A stretch of DNA of 64,000 nt from Bacteroidales bacterium (GTDB taxonomy: Bacteria > Bacteroidota > Bacteroidia > Bacteroidales > Lentimicrobiaceae), in NCBI GenBank assembly GCA_016709025.1, contig JADJEQ010000011.1:186001-250000 (forward strand). Direction: 5' to 3'. Shown here in pieces: positions 27,274-35,431 of the stretch. The position numbers and the translations under genes were made by a program. How positions within the stretch are numbered: the stretch's first letter is position 1; every line of letters begins with the position of its first letter. Below the pieces are notes generated by a model. It saw nothing but the letters and a program-made list of their open reading frames with translations. It had not been told where the DNA came from and searched no databases.

Positions 27274-29790
27274 TTGACACTGTCAGATCTCGCCCCGGGC
27301 GAAAAAGGGATAATTACTAAAGTTCGTGGCAGGGGTGCTTTCCGCAAGAGAATCCTGGAAATGGGATTTGTTGCAGGTAAGGAAGTAAGTGTAATTCAGC
27401 GGGCTCCACTCATGGATCCTGTTGAATACAATGTTATGGGCTACAATGTTTCCTTGAGGAACAATGAAGCCATGCTGATTGAAATTCTGGCAGAGAGTGA
27501 GGTAAAGCCTGCAGAATCGATGGGCAGTGGTTCTGTTGAAGGTTCACTTCTTGGTTACACAGCCCGTCAGAAAGGAAAAGTAATCAACGTTGCTTTTGTT
27601 GGAAATCCGAATTCCGGTAAAACCACCCTGTTTAACAGGGCTTCCGGATCGCACGAACATGTTGGCAATTATTCCGGTGTTACGATAGATGCAAAAGAAG
27701 CCCGTTTCCGGAAGGATGATTATACGTTTGTGGTAACCGATTTACCGGGGACCTATTCAATTACAGCCTACAGCCCGGAAGAACTTTTTGTCAGGGATTT
27801 CATCACGGAATCCATGCCTGATGTGGTTGTCAACATCATCGACAGTTCCAATCTGGAACGGAATCTTTATCTTACCACCCAGTTGATCGACATGGATATC
27901 AAGCTTGTCGGAGTGCTGAACATGTACGATGAGCTCACAGAAAACGGAAATACACTTGACCATGAACAGTTGGGAAGGTTATTAGGATTTCCGTTTGTAC
28001 CAACCGTTGGCTCAAAAGGAAAGGGAATAGTTGATCTGCTTCAGAAAATCATTGACGTTTACGAGGATCGCGAAACCTCACTCAGGCACATTCATATCAG
28101 CTATGGGGAAGTTATAGAGCAGGGTATAGGCAGGATTCAGGAACTACTGCGCAATCCTGAGAATTCCAGCCTTATCGATAAAATTTCCTCCCGTTTCATG
28201 GCGATTAAATTGATTGAAAAGGACCGGGCAACTGAAGTCCTGACTGAGCAATTAAGGAATTATAAAGAAATAAATATCGCAGTTGACGCTGAAATTGAGC
28301 GGATAGAAAGCAGTCAGCGACAGGATACCGAAAGCCTGATTGCAGATGCCAAATACGGATTTATTGCCGGTGCCCTGCGCGAAACGTTTACAGTAAACGT
28401 GAGTTCACAACGTAAAACCAGCGAAGTCATAGATACCATTATCACGCATAAGGTCTGGGGTATTCCGATATTCATTTTCCTGATGTGGCTGACTTTTTAT
28501 GGAACCTTCCGGCTAGGAAAACATCCCATGGAATGGATTGAATCGTTGGTAGAATTCACCTCGGCAAGGCTTGATCTTTTACTGACTGACGGCATTCTTA
28601 AAGACCTTTTTATTCAGGGAATCATTGGGGGTGTCGGAGGGGTGATTATCTTTCTGCCCAACATCCTGTTACTCTATCTCTTTATCTCCCTGATGGAGGA
28701 CACCGGTTATATGGCCAGGGCAGTTTTTATCATGGACAAGGTAATGCATAAGATAGGGCTTCATGGCAAATCGTTTATCCCTTTATTGATGGGGTTTGGT
28801 TGCAATGTACCTGCTATTCTTTCCACACGGATAATCGAGAGTCGCCGCGACCGGCTGATAACCATGCTGATCAACCCATTTATGTCGTGCAGTGCCAGGC
28901 TTCCGGTTTACATACTTTTTATCAGCGCATTTTTTGTACAGTATCAGGGGACCATTCTTTTTGCCATGTATTCGATAGGGGTTTTGCTTGCAATTGGCTC
29001 GGCCCTGTTGTTCCGTAAAGCCATTTTTAAACAGCCGGATATGCCATTTGTAATGGAACTCCCCCCCTATCGCACTCCAACCCTCCGGACCATACTCAAA
29101 CATATGTGGAACCGCGCAGAACAATACCTGCGTAAAATCGGCGGTGTTATCCTCGTGGCATCAGTCATCATATGGGCACTAGGTTATTTCCCCAGAAAAA
29201 CAGAAACTGACCACATTTATGATAGCAGGGTCGCAACAACGAGCAACCAATATTCAAGAATTATTTTGCAGACGCAACAGCCAAAAGAAATCATTGAAAA
29301 TCTGAAACTTGAAGAAAACAACAAGATTCAGGAGATCCTGAATGAGAAGGAAAGTAACCGGCAGTTAAATTCATATATAGGTCGTTTGGGTCATGTGATG
29401 GAACCTGTGATGCGGCCACTTGGCTTCGACTGGAAAATGAGTGTAGCAATCCTCACAGGCGTTGCAGCCAAAGAGATTACAGTTGGCACACTTGGAGTGT
29501 TATACCAGACAGGGCAAGACACCGATGAGAACTCATCCTCCCTGATTACTAAATTGCAACAGCAAACCCATCATTCCGGGCCCAGAAAAGGAGAAAAAGT
29601 ATTCTCCCCGCTGGTTGCATTCAGCTTCATGCTTTTTATTCTTATTTACTTCCCTTGCGTTGCGGTGGTGGCAGCCATCCGAAAAGAGTCAGGCAGCTGG
29701 AAATATGCTGCATTCATAGTCGTTTACACTACCGGACTGGCCTATCTGGCTTCTCTGATCGTATACCAGGTCGGTAGCCTGCTTTTGTAA
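27274..29790 (+). CDS. feoB: FeoA-FeoB fusion, ferrous iron transporter
   Basis: 838 residues. An N-terminal FeoA SH3-like domain (1-75; MTLSDLAPGEKG, RILEMGFVAGKEVSV) is fused to FeoB. The GTPase domain has G1 GNPNSGKT at 110-117, G3 DLPGTYS and G4 NMYD. The membrane part (from about 390) carries the two gate regions; the first shows GCNVPAI followed by ESRRDRL and SCSARLPVY. FeoB imports Fe(II), mainly under anoxic conditions. The start is TTG at 27274, needed for the complete FeoA domain; no upstream ATG exists in frame. It is followed by an M50-like protease gene after 10 bases and a Cys-rich peptide, probably one operon. Confidence 0.96.
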   Translation: MTLSDLAPGEKGIITKVRGRGAFRKRILEMGFVAGKEVSVIQRAPLMDPVEYNVMGYNVSLRNNEAMLIEILAESEVKPAESMGSGSVEGSLLGYTARQKGKVINVAFVGNPNSGKTTLFNRASGSHEHVGNYSGVTIDAKEARFRKDDYTFVVTDLPGTYSITAYSPEELFVRDFITESMPDVVVNIIDSSNLERNLYLTTQLIDMDIKLVGVLNMYDELTENGNTLDHEQLGRLLGFPFVPTVGSKGKGIVDLLQKIIDVYEDRETSLRHIHISYGEVIEQGIGRIQELLRNPENSSLIDKISSRFMAIKLIEKDRATEVLTEQLRNYKEINIAVDAEIERIESSQRQDTESLIADAKYGFIAGALRETFTVNVSSQRKTSEVIDTIITHKVWGIPIFIFLMWLTFYGTFRLGKHPMEWIESLVEFTSARLDLLLTDGILKDLFIQGIIGGVGGVIIFLPNILLLYLFISLMEDTGYMARAVFIMDKVMHKIGLHGKSFIPLLMGFGCNVPAILSTRIIESRRDRLITMLINPFMSCSARLPVYILFISAFFVQYQGTILFAMYSIGVLLAIGSALLFRKAIFKQPDMPFVMELPPYRTPTLRTILKHMWNRAEQYLRKIGGVILVASVIIWALGYFPRKTETDHIYDSRVATTSNQYSRIILQTQQPKEIIENLKLEENNKIQEILNEKESNRQLNSYIGRLGHVMEPVMRPLGFDWKMSVAILTGVAAKEITVGTLGVLYQTGQDTDENSSSLITKLQQQTHHSGPRKGEKVFSPLVAFSFMLFILIYFPCVAVVAAIRKESGSWKYAAFIVVYTTGLAYLASLIVYQVGSLLL

Positions 29791-29800
29791 TCCGCCTGAT

Positions 29801-30493
29801 ATGGAAGTATTGAACCATAACCCTCACCTGCTGTTCTATGCAATACTTGCAGGAGCTGTTGTTCTCATCAGAATTCCTTTGATAGGCAAATACTTCAGAT
29901 CTGTAAATACCCTGTTGCACGAAAGCGGTCATGCCGTCGCTGCCATCCTGAGCAGCGGAGAAGTTATCCACATAGAACTTGGCAGCGACACATCCGGATC
30001 AGCTTATACCAAAAGCGGATCAAAACTTAAAGCCCTGTTTGTTTCGTTTTCCGGTTACCCGTTCGCAGCAGCATTCTCCGGATTGCTGATCGCACTTTCG
30101 GTCGGCCACCAATACATATGGGTCTTTTACATTCTTTTGACAGTTGCTTTGCTCAACTTAGCCTTTTTCGTCAGAAACACCTATGGCCTTGCCTGGTTGT
30201 TTACTTTCTCAGGATTAATCCTCTTTGTCTTTTGGGTAGGGAATAATATGTTGAGTTATGTATTTGCCCTGGCTGTAAGTCTGATTTCCCTTTCCGAAAC
30301 CGTTTTCTCTACCCTCATTATTCTTTACCTGGGTTTTTCCCAACCCCGGAAAGCAGGTGACCTGACAAACCTGGCAAAAATTTCCGGGATTCCGGCTGCA
30401 ATATGGGCGCTTCTGATTACATTCCTGGTTACCATACTGGTTTATTACACCATAACTCACTATTTTCCATCTCCATTGCAACCAATTGTCTGA
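29801..30493 (+). CDS. M50B-like membrane metalloprotease in the feo operon
   Basis: 230 residues with about six or seven membrane helices. The zinc motif HESGH (H40, E41, H44) sits right after the first helix, as in M50/M50B intramembrane or membrane-embedded proteases. A Gly-rich GSDTSGSAYTKSGS segment follows. It starts 10 bases after feoB and ends 29 bases before the FeoB-associated peptide gene, so it lies inside the feo operon. A role in turnover or control of the iron transporter or of a regulator is inference. A distal NxxD-like motif typical of site-2 proteases is not clear, so it could be inactive. Confidence 0.75.
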   Translation: MEVLNHNPHLLFYAILAGAVVLIRIPLIGKYFRSVNTLLHESGHAVAAILSSGEVIHIELGSDTSGSAYTKSGSKLKALFVSFSGYPFAAAFSGLLIALSVGHQYIWVFYILLTVALLNLAFFVRNTYGLAWLFTFSGLILFVFWVGNNMLSYVFALAVSLISLSETVFSTLIILYLGFSQPRKAGDLTNLAKISGIPAAIWALLITFLVTILVYYTITHYFPSPLQPIV

Positions 30494-30522
30494 ATCGTTG
30501 TTATCTGAATAAGCCATTAGCC

Positions 30523-30714
30523 ATGATACACACACAGGAATTAATCGTACTTACCATTGTCCTTATTGCTTTTATTATTGCAGGATATAAGGTATATAAA
30601 CACCTGTCAAGCCCTTTAAAAGGGTGCAGTGGTTGCGCCTCTGATTGCTCCGGTTGTCAGTTACAGGATCTTAAAAAGGAAATAGAATCGAATCAGAACC
30701 GGAAAACAGGATAA
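30523..30714 (+). CDS. FeoB-associated Cys-rich membrane protein
   Basis: 63 residues: one N-terminal membrane helix (about 7-25) followed by KGCSGCASDCSGCQL, a four-Cys motif in a short cytoplasmic or periplasmic tail. This matches the FeoB-associated Cys-rich membrane proteins (FeoC-like position) found after feoB in Bacteroidota and Firmicutes. It may bind Fe(II) or an Fe-S cluster and help FeoB; this is not proven for the family. The start is the ATG at 30523, just after the M50 gene. Confidence 0.85.
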   Translation: MIHTQELIVLTIVLIAFIIAGYKVYKHLSSPLKGCSGCASDCSGCQLQDLKKEIESNQNRKTG

Positions 30715-30731
30715 TTTTTTTACACATTTAC

Positions 30732-30771
30732 TTGCAATTTTGGTAATTGCAATTCTATATCATTATATTTG
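30732..30771 (+). promoter_or_regulatory. Promoter of the Hpt gene with an overlapping palindrome
   Basis: The TAnnTTTG box TATATTTG (30764-30771) is preceded by TTTTG at 30738-30742. The -33 region lies within a perfect hairpin, TTGCAATT (30732-30739) with AATTGCAA (30745-30752). The palindrome may be an operator of the Hpt gene, or the end hairpin of the feo operon. Confidence 0.6.
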
Positions 30772-30826
30772 TAGTGAATTTTTAGTCTATATCTTTATTA
30801 GTAAAATAGATTTAATCCTGCGCATC

Positions 30827-31201
30827 ATGGTTAATAAACAGAACTTTTACGAAACCTATCAGTTTTTCGACAAGTCGGTCATTGTGGAGATTATTGATAT
30901 TTTCGTCAGTGAACACGCTGAAAGGTTTGAGAAACTCAGCAAAAATATCATTGACCGCGATTTTCAGAATATGCGGTTTAATGCCCACAGCCTCAAGGGG
31001 GTAATAGCCAATTTCTCAGCACCTGTCCCACTTGAGATGGTCCGTGCTTATGAAAAATCTGCAGCTTCTCTGCTTGAAAACAAAGGGGAAGGTTTCAATG
31101 AAGAACTGATGCTGAGCCAGCTGGAGGAGATTAAAAAAGCGACAGAAATAATGGCAGTTCAGTTGAATGAAATCAAAGGAGAAATGCTCAGCAAAAACTG
31201 A
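30827..31201 (+). CDS. Hpt-domain phosphotransfer protein
   Basis: 124 residues, a four-helix Hpt domain. The phosphorylated His is H54 in FNAHSLKGVIANFSA, which matches the HxLKG core of histidine phosphotransfer proteins. Hpt proteins move phosphate between response-regulator and kinase domains. No kinase or response regulator is nearby, so its partners are elsewhere. Upstream in-frame codons fall in the promoter, so the ATG at 30827 is the better start. It has its own promoter and ends 77 bases from the converging TPR lipoprotein gene. Confidence 0.88.
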   Translation: MVNKQNFYETYQFFDKSVIVEIIDIFVSEHAERFEKLSKNIIDRDFQNMRFNAHSLKGVIANFSAPVPLEMVRAYEKSAASLLENKGEGFNEELMLSQLEEIKKATEIMAVQLNEIKGEMLSKN

Positions 31202-31278
31202 GTTGAACATATACTAAGAGTCTGATTCCGGTTTATTTTGCGTTTTTTGAAGTCGGAGCCATACAACAGGACACAGAG

Positions 31279-32325
31279 TTAATTCCCTGAAGCATCCAGC
31301 CTGTTCAAACCCTGAATGGCTTTATCGTTGTTGACACGCATCCGCAAGACCTGTTCGTAATCTTTCCGGGCATTGTTGTTATCTCCCAGCAATTCATAGG
31401 CATATCCTCTGTTATAGAGTGCATCTGAATAGTCCTGATCCAGCTGAAGGGCTTTAGAAAAGCATTCAATTGACTTTAAATATTCCTGCTTGTAAACCAA
31501 CATTACATACCCTTTATTATACCAGGCCAACTTAAAGGACGAATCTATCTGCAGTATTTCATTGTAAACACTCAATGATTTATCGGGCTCTCCGTTATCC
31601 TGGTAATGCATACCCAGGATATACAGTGGCTCTGGCTGACCGGGCCTGACTTGCGCTGCATTGCGCAGATAATCCACGGCCAGTTTATCTTTTTTTATTG
31701 AAAAAAGGATACCAAGCTGTTTCAAAGCATCATAGTGCTTTGGTTCAAAAGCAACAGCTTTCTGATAGCTTTCAATCGATCTGATCGTATCTCCCATTTC
31801 TTCATTGGCCAATCCACTGATAAAAAAAGCTTCAGCATTTTCAGGGTCCTTCTTTAGTGCTGCACGTAAATAATTGAAAGTCTGTTTGTAATCACTCATC
31901 GTAAGGAATAACCTTGCTGTTTTAACATCTATAACAGCATCCTCCGGCGAATATTCCGCAGCCTTCTTCAGGGCATCCAATGCACGCTGGGTTTTTCCGG
32001 AATACAGGTAAACATCGGAAAGGGTGACATAAACCTCTGCATCTTTCTCATTTAAAGCCAACGCTTTGTTTACATCCTGGAGCGCTTCATTGAACATTTC
32101 CTTTTTGGTATAATAACGGGCACGCGACAGGTAAGGCTTAACCTGCGATGGATTCTTAATAATATCATTGGTTAGCTGATTCAGTTCTATTCCTGTACTG
32201 TCGCCTGCTGTTACAGGACTATCTTTAATCCCGGCAGGTTGCCGGTTGCAGGAAGATGAAAAACCAATCACAATTAGTAATAGTGAAATCCGGAAAACAC
32301 AACAGTGAAGAATAAACTTCCGCAT
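31279..32325 (-). CDS. TPR-repeat lipoprotein
   Basis: 348 residues. A lipoprotein signal ends at Cys26 (FSSSC), so it should be lipid-anchored in the cell envelope. The rest is a chain of about eight tetratricopeptide repeats from residue 50 to 345, seen as repeated A-LxxNxxDAExYxxLSD and SYQKAVAFEPKHYDALKQLG units. TPR arrays bind protein partners; none is apparent. On the minus strand TAACTTTG (32359-32352) is the promoter box, 27 bases before the ATG. It lies downstream of recA but has its own promoter and is separated by a terminator. Confidence 0.88.
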   Translation of the reverse strand: MRKFILHCCVFRISLLLIVIGFSSSCNRQPAGIKDSPVTAGDSTGIELNQLTNDIIKNPSQVKPYLSRARYYTKKEMFNEALQDVNKALALNEKDAEVYVTLSDVYLYSGKTQRALDALKKAAEYSPEDAVIDVKTARLFLTMSDYKQTFNYLRAALKKDPENAEAFFISGLANEEMGDTIRSIESYQKAVAFEPKHYDALKQLGILFSIKKDKLAVDYLRNAAQVRPGQPEPLYILGMHYQDNGEPDKSLSVYNEILQIDSSFKLAWYNKGYVMLVYKQEYLKSIECFSKALQLDQDYSDALYNRGYAYELLGDNNNARKDYEQVLRMRVNNDKAIQGLNRLDASGN

Positions 32326-32351
32326 GAAAGAAAGCTTTTAGGTTTAAGGTG

Positions 32352-32359
32352 CAAAGTTA
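32352..32359 (-). promoter_or_regulatory. TAnnTTTG box of the TPR lipoprotein gene
   Basis: TAACTTTG on the minus strand, 27 bases before the ATG at 32325. A -33 TTTG is not clear. Confidence 0.6.
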
Positions 32360-32453
32360 GCAGTAAGTTCCGATTACTCAGCAGTTGAAAGTAGTAAATG
32401 AATGAAGAAAAGCCAATCCTCATTAAACCGGTCTCAGTACTTAAAGTAATATC

Positions 32454-32491
32454 AAATAAAAAAGCCCCGTCTGCTTTTACAAACGAAGCTT
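32454..32491 (-). terminator. Intrinsic terminator of recA
   Basis: On the minus strand AAGCTTCGTTTG (32491-32480) pairs with CAGACGGGGCTT (32473-32462), including three G-U pairs, and is followed by TTTTTTATT. It lies about 40 bases after the recA stop. Confidence 0.85.
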
Positions 32492-32529
32492 TATGATAGA
32501 TTCAGAACCTGGAAGTGAGGAAATGCAGT

Positions 32530-33546
32530 TTAAACAGATTCCGTTTTGAGTGCACTGCGCACCAAACCTTCCAGTTCCTCGGCAAGCTCAGGATTGTCCA
32601 TCAGAAGTTTTTTCACCCCATCCCGTCCCTGGCCAAGCTTGGTATCGCCATAACTGAACCATGAACCGCTTTTCTTAATGATATTCCGGTCAACCCCAAG
32701 GTCAATAATTTCACCAATTTTGGAAATACCTTCACCATAAATGATATCGAATTCTCCCTGACGGAATGGCGGTGCAACTTTGTTCTTTACAACTTTAACC
32801 TTAACACGGATTCCAACCACGGTTTCGCTGTCCTTTATCTGATTGATCCTGCGAATATCAAGCCTTACCGAAGAATAAAACTTCAACGCATTACCACCAG
32901 TGGTTGTTTCAGGGTTTCCAAACATTACCCCAATTTTCTCACGCAATTGGTTGATAAAAATACAGCAACACCCTGTTTTGCTGATGGTTGCTGTTAACTT
33001 GCGCAATGCCTGCGACATAAGCCTTGCCTGAAGTCCGACTTTAGAATCGCCCATTTCACCTTCAATTTCACTACGGGGGGTAAGGGCAGCTACTGAGTCA
33101 ATGACAATAATATCAATGGCTCCGGAGCGGATAAGATTTTCAGTAATTTCAAGTGCCTGTTCACCATTATCAGGCTGTGAAACGAGCAGATCGTCAATGT
33201 TAACCCCCAGTTTCTGTGCATAATAGCGGTCAAAAGCATGCTCTGCATCAATAAATGCAGCAATACCGCCCGATTTCTGCGATTCAGCAATCGCGTGAAG
33301 AGCCAGGGTTGTTTTTCCTGACGATTCTGGTCCATAAATCTCAATAACCCTGCCTTTAGGTAATCCGTTAACCCCAAGTGCATTGTCGAGTGAGATAGAT
33401 CCTGTTGAAATGGAAGGCATTTCTTCAATAGGTGAATCGCCCAGTTTCATGATGGTACCTTTACCATATGACTTCTCGATTTTATCGAGTGTCAACTGAA
33501 GCGCTTTTAACTTTTCAAGGTTGTTTTCTTTTGGTTCTTTACTCAT
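32530..33546 (-). CDS. recA: Recombinase RecA
   Basis: 338 residues, normal length. Walker A is GPESSGKTT near residues 70-78, with the hallmark segments ALGVNGLPKGRVIEI, IDAEHAFD, LLVSQPDNGEQALEI, NQLREKIGVMFGNPETTTGG and KVVKNKVAPPFRQ. RecA drives homologous strand exchange and SOS induction. The gene has a textbook promoter (TTTG, 20 bases, TATCTTTG) and a terminator, so it is monocistronic. No LexA-type palindrome is obvious at the promoter. Confidence 0.98.
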   Translation of the reverse strand: MSKEPKENNLEKLKALQLTLDKIEKSYGKGTIMKLGDSPIEEMPSISTGSISLDNALGVNGLPKGRVIEIYGPESSGKTTLALHAIAESQKSGGIAAFIDAEHAFDRYYAQKLGVNIDDLLVSQPDNGEQALEITENLIRSGAIDIIVIDSVAALTPRSEIEGEMGDSKVGLQARLMSQALRKLTATISKTGCCCIFINQLREKIGVMFGNPETTTGGNALKFYSSVRLDIRRINQIKDSETVVGIRVKVKVVKNKVAPPFRQGEFDIIYGEGISKIGEIIDLGVDRNIIKKSGSWFSYGDTKLGQGRDGVKKLLMDNPELAEELEGLVRSALKTESV

Positions 33547-33591
33547 ATAATGAATGTGTTACAATTATTCCGGGTAAATTATTCAGAATTT

Positions 33592-33623
33592 CAAAGATAG
33601 CGAAACCGATTACAACCTGCAAA
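33592..33623 (-). promoter_or_regulatory. Promoter of recA
   Basis: On the minus strand TTTG (33623-33620), a 20-base spacer and TATCTTTG (33599-33592). Both boxes match the Bacteroidota consensus. The ATG is 45 bases downstream. Confidence 0.85.
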
Positions 33624-33735
33624 CCAAACCAGGTATTTATACATAAACTTATCGACAATCCACAATAAAATAAAAGCATTCAGACATGAACGGATGAACT
33701 GAGGCCTGTTTCGTGAGAAATTCCTGATTTTGTTC

Positions 33736-34194
33736 TTATCCCGGGTTTAAAATCTGAAACGCATGATTTTTGGTATCAACTTTTGATATAACTTCATCAA
33801 TAATACCTTTTTCATTAATAATAAAGGTGGTCCGGATAACGCCCTCATACTCACGACCCATGAATTTCTTGAGGCCCCAAACGCCATATTCTTTAATTAC
33901 ATTTTTGTCAACATCGGCGATCAGGGGAAAAGGCAATTCGTGCTTTTCAGCAAACTTCCTGTGCGAAGGTTGATTATCCGGACTTACTCCGATTACAGAG
34001 TAACCCAGACTTATCAGCTGCTGGTAATTATCACGCAGACTGCATGCTTCGGCAGTGCAACCGGGGGTATCATCTTTAGGATAAAAATACAAAACAACTT
34101 TTCTGCCTTTTAGTGCTTCAAGCGAGACATTATTTCCATGCTGGTCTGTGGCATTTATAGCCGGAGCTTTATCACCAACTTTAAGTGTTATCAT
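33736..34194 (-). CDS. bcp: Thiol peroxidase of the BCP/PrxQ peroxiredoxin family
   Basis: 152 residues, thioredoxin fold. The peroxidatic and resolving cysteines are C46 and C51 in TPGCTAEACSLRD, the CxxxxC arrangement of atypical 2-Cys PrxQ/BCP enzymes that reduce hydroperoxides with thioredoxin. The phrases VVLYFYPKDDTPG and GVSPDNQPSHRKFAEKHELPFPLIAD complete the match. It lies 189 bases upstream of recA's start on the same strand order (bcp before recA in transcription), but recA has its own promoter. The 367-base gap upstream of bcp is full of tandem repeats. Confidence 0.95.
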   Translation of the reverse strand: MITLKVGDKAPAINATDQHGNNVSLEALKGRKVVLYFYPKDDTPGCTAEACSLRDNYQQLISLGYSVIGVSPDNQPSHRKFAEKHELPFPLIADVDKNVIKEYGVWGLKKFMGREYEGVIRTTFIINEKGIIDEVISKVDTKNHAFQILNPG

Positions 34195-34283
34195 TTTTAT
34201 AAATTAAGGTGTTTAACATTAAATTCCATCTCTTTAACAAGAATCAGGAGATTTGGTTTTATCCCTGGTAAACATTCCTGAAG

Positions 34284-34395
34284 ATTGAGGTTGAATTTGA
34301 GGGTAAGGTTGAGGTTAAGGCTAAGGTTGAGGTTGAGGTTGAGGTTGAGGTTGACCCTTCGACTCCGCTCAGGGTGACAGGTTGAGGTTGAGGTA
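34284..34395. repeat. GAGGTT hexamer array split by a TTCGACTCCGCTCAG word
   Basis: A plus-strand array of GAGGTT and AAGGTT hexamers (about 34284-34353) stops at CCCTTCGACTCCGCTCAGGG (34355-34374) followed by TGACA, after which two or three GGTTGA units resume. An open minus-strand frame exists through this array but is only a product of the repeat. Confidence 0.75.
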
Positions 34396-34470
34396 ATTCA
34401 CGCTTTTCGGGCTGTAAACTCTTGAACCCCGCAACCTGTAATTCTATAATTCTAAAATCTGTAATTCTAT

Positions 34471-34534
34471 AATCCTGTAATCCTGAAATCCTGAAATCCT
34501 GAAATCCTGAAATCCTGAAATCCTGAAATCCTGT
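34471..34534. repeat. Tandem 9-bp units (ATCCTGAAA)
   Basis: Two degenerate TAATCCTGT units are followed by six or seven near-perfect ATCCTGAAA units. The array lies just after the 3' end of nth on the minus strand. It sits 75 bases from the hexamer array at 34284-34395 but has a different unit. Confidence 0.85.
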
Positions 34535-34561
34535 CAATTCCTTGCATCCTTGTGCAGAGTT

Positions 34562-35215
34562 CTAAAGGTTGCCGGCCAGATAATATCTGCACATCTCTTT
34601 TAATCCACATTCCGCACATTTCGGTTTACGGGCAATACAAACATAACGGCCATGAAGTATAAGCCAGTGGTGAGCTATTGCCAGTTTGTTTTCAGGAATA
34701 TACTGTACCAGCTGCCTTTCGGTTTCCCGCGGATTTTTAGCCCTGTATGTCAACCCGATTCTTGCCGAAACCCGGTGAACATGTGTATCAACCGCCATTG
34801 CCGGCAAATTAAAAGCTACAGAAGCTATTACATTGGCTGTCTTTCGCCCGACTCCAGGCAGCTTCTGCAGCGTTTCAATATCTGAAGGAACCACTCCCTT
34901 GAATTCAGCCGTCAGCATTCGGGCCATGCCTAAAAGATGCCTTGCCTTGTTGTTGGGATATGAACAGGAACGAATCAACCCAAACACTTCCTCCTCGTTG
35001 CTAACAGATAGAGAATCCGCATCAGGGAAACGATTGAAAAAGGGAGGTGTGATTATATTTACCCGTTTATCGGTGCATTGAGCTGAGAGGATCACAGCCA
35101 CTATAAGTTCATAAGGGGTTTTATAATCAAGTTCCGTTTCAGCAACAGGCATATTCTGATCGAACCACGATATAACTGATTTAAAGCGTTCAGGTTTGGT
35201 TAGTTTCCGGGGCAT
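34562..35215 (-). CDS. nth: Endonuclease III
   Basis: 217 residues from the ATG at 35215. The helix-hairpin-helix is LPGVGRKTA with the catalytic Lys125, the catalytic Asp is D143 in VDTHVHRVS, and the 4Fe-4S cluster ligands are C193, C200, C203 and C209 (C-x6-C-x2-C-x5-C). It excises oxidised pyrimidines and cuts the abasic site. An in-frame ATG 15 codons upstream would add a non-family extension. The region before it has only repeat sequence, and the promoter is not clear. Confidence 0.96.
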   Translation of the reverse strand: MPRKLTKPERFKSVISWFDQNMPVAETELDYKTPYELIVAVILSAQCTDKRVNIITPPFFNRFPDADSLSVSNEEEVFGLIRSCSYPNNKARHLLGMARMLTAEFKGVVPSDIETLQKLPGVGRKTANVIASVAFNLPAMAVDTHVHRVSARIGLTYRAKNPRETERQLVQYIPENKLAIAHHWLILHGRYVCIARKPKCAECGLKEMCRYYLAGNL

Positions 35216-35283
35216 TATGCGTAATTTTAGTGTCCATTGACAAATGCAAGGCCTGTTCATTGAAACATACTGATTGGACGCAC

Positions 35284-35303
35284 TTCGACGCTCAGTGTGA
35301 CAG
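35284..35303. repeat. TTCGACGCTCAG interspersed word
   Basis: TTCGACGCTCAGTGTGACAG on the plus strand in the gap between nth and the VOC gene. It shares the TTCGAC, GCTCAG and TGACA elements with the copy at 34357-34379 but lacks the TCC between them. Confidence 0.65.
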
Positions 35304-35350
35304 GCACGGGTGACGAAACCTCACTCCGTCCGCTATTTAGGAGACCTCTC

Positions 35351-35431
35351 AGACATTAGACATTAGACAATTAGAAATTAGAAATTCTACTATGCCCCAT
35401 GCCCTGCGCCCTGAGCCCTGAGCCCTGCGCC
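35351..35431. repeat. ACATTAG and CCCTGAG tandem units
   Basis: Three ACATTAG/ACAATTAG units, then GAAATTA units, then CCCTGCG/CCCTGAG units of 7 bp. The array ends directly at the stop of the VOC gene (minus strand). The two sub-arrays have different words but similar unit lengths. Confidence 0.75.

Noticed and set aside
34259..34537. A 92-residue minus-strand open frame
   Set aside because: It is formed entirely from the hexamer and 9-bp repeat arrays; the product is low-complexity.
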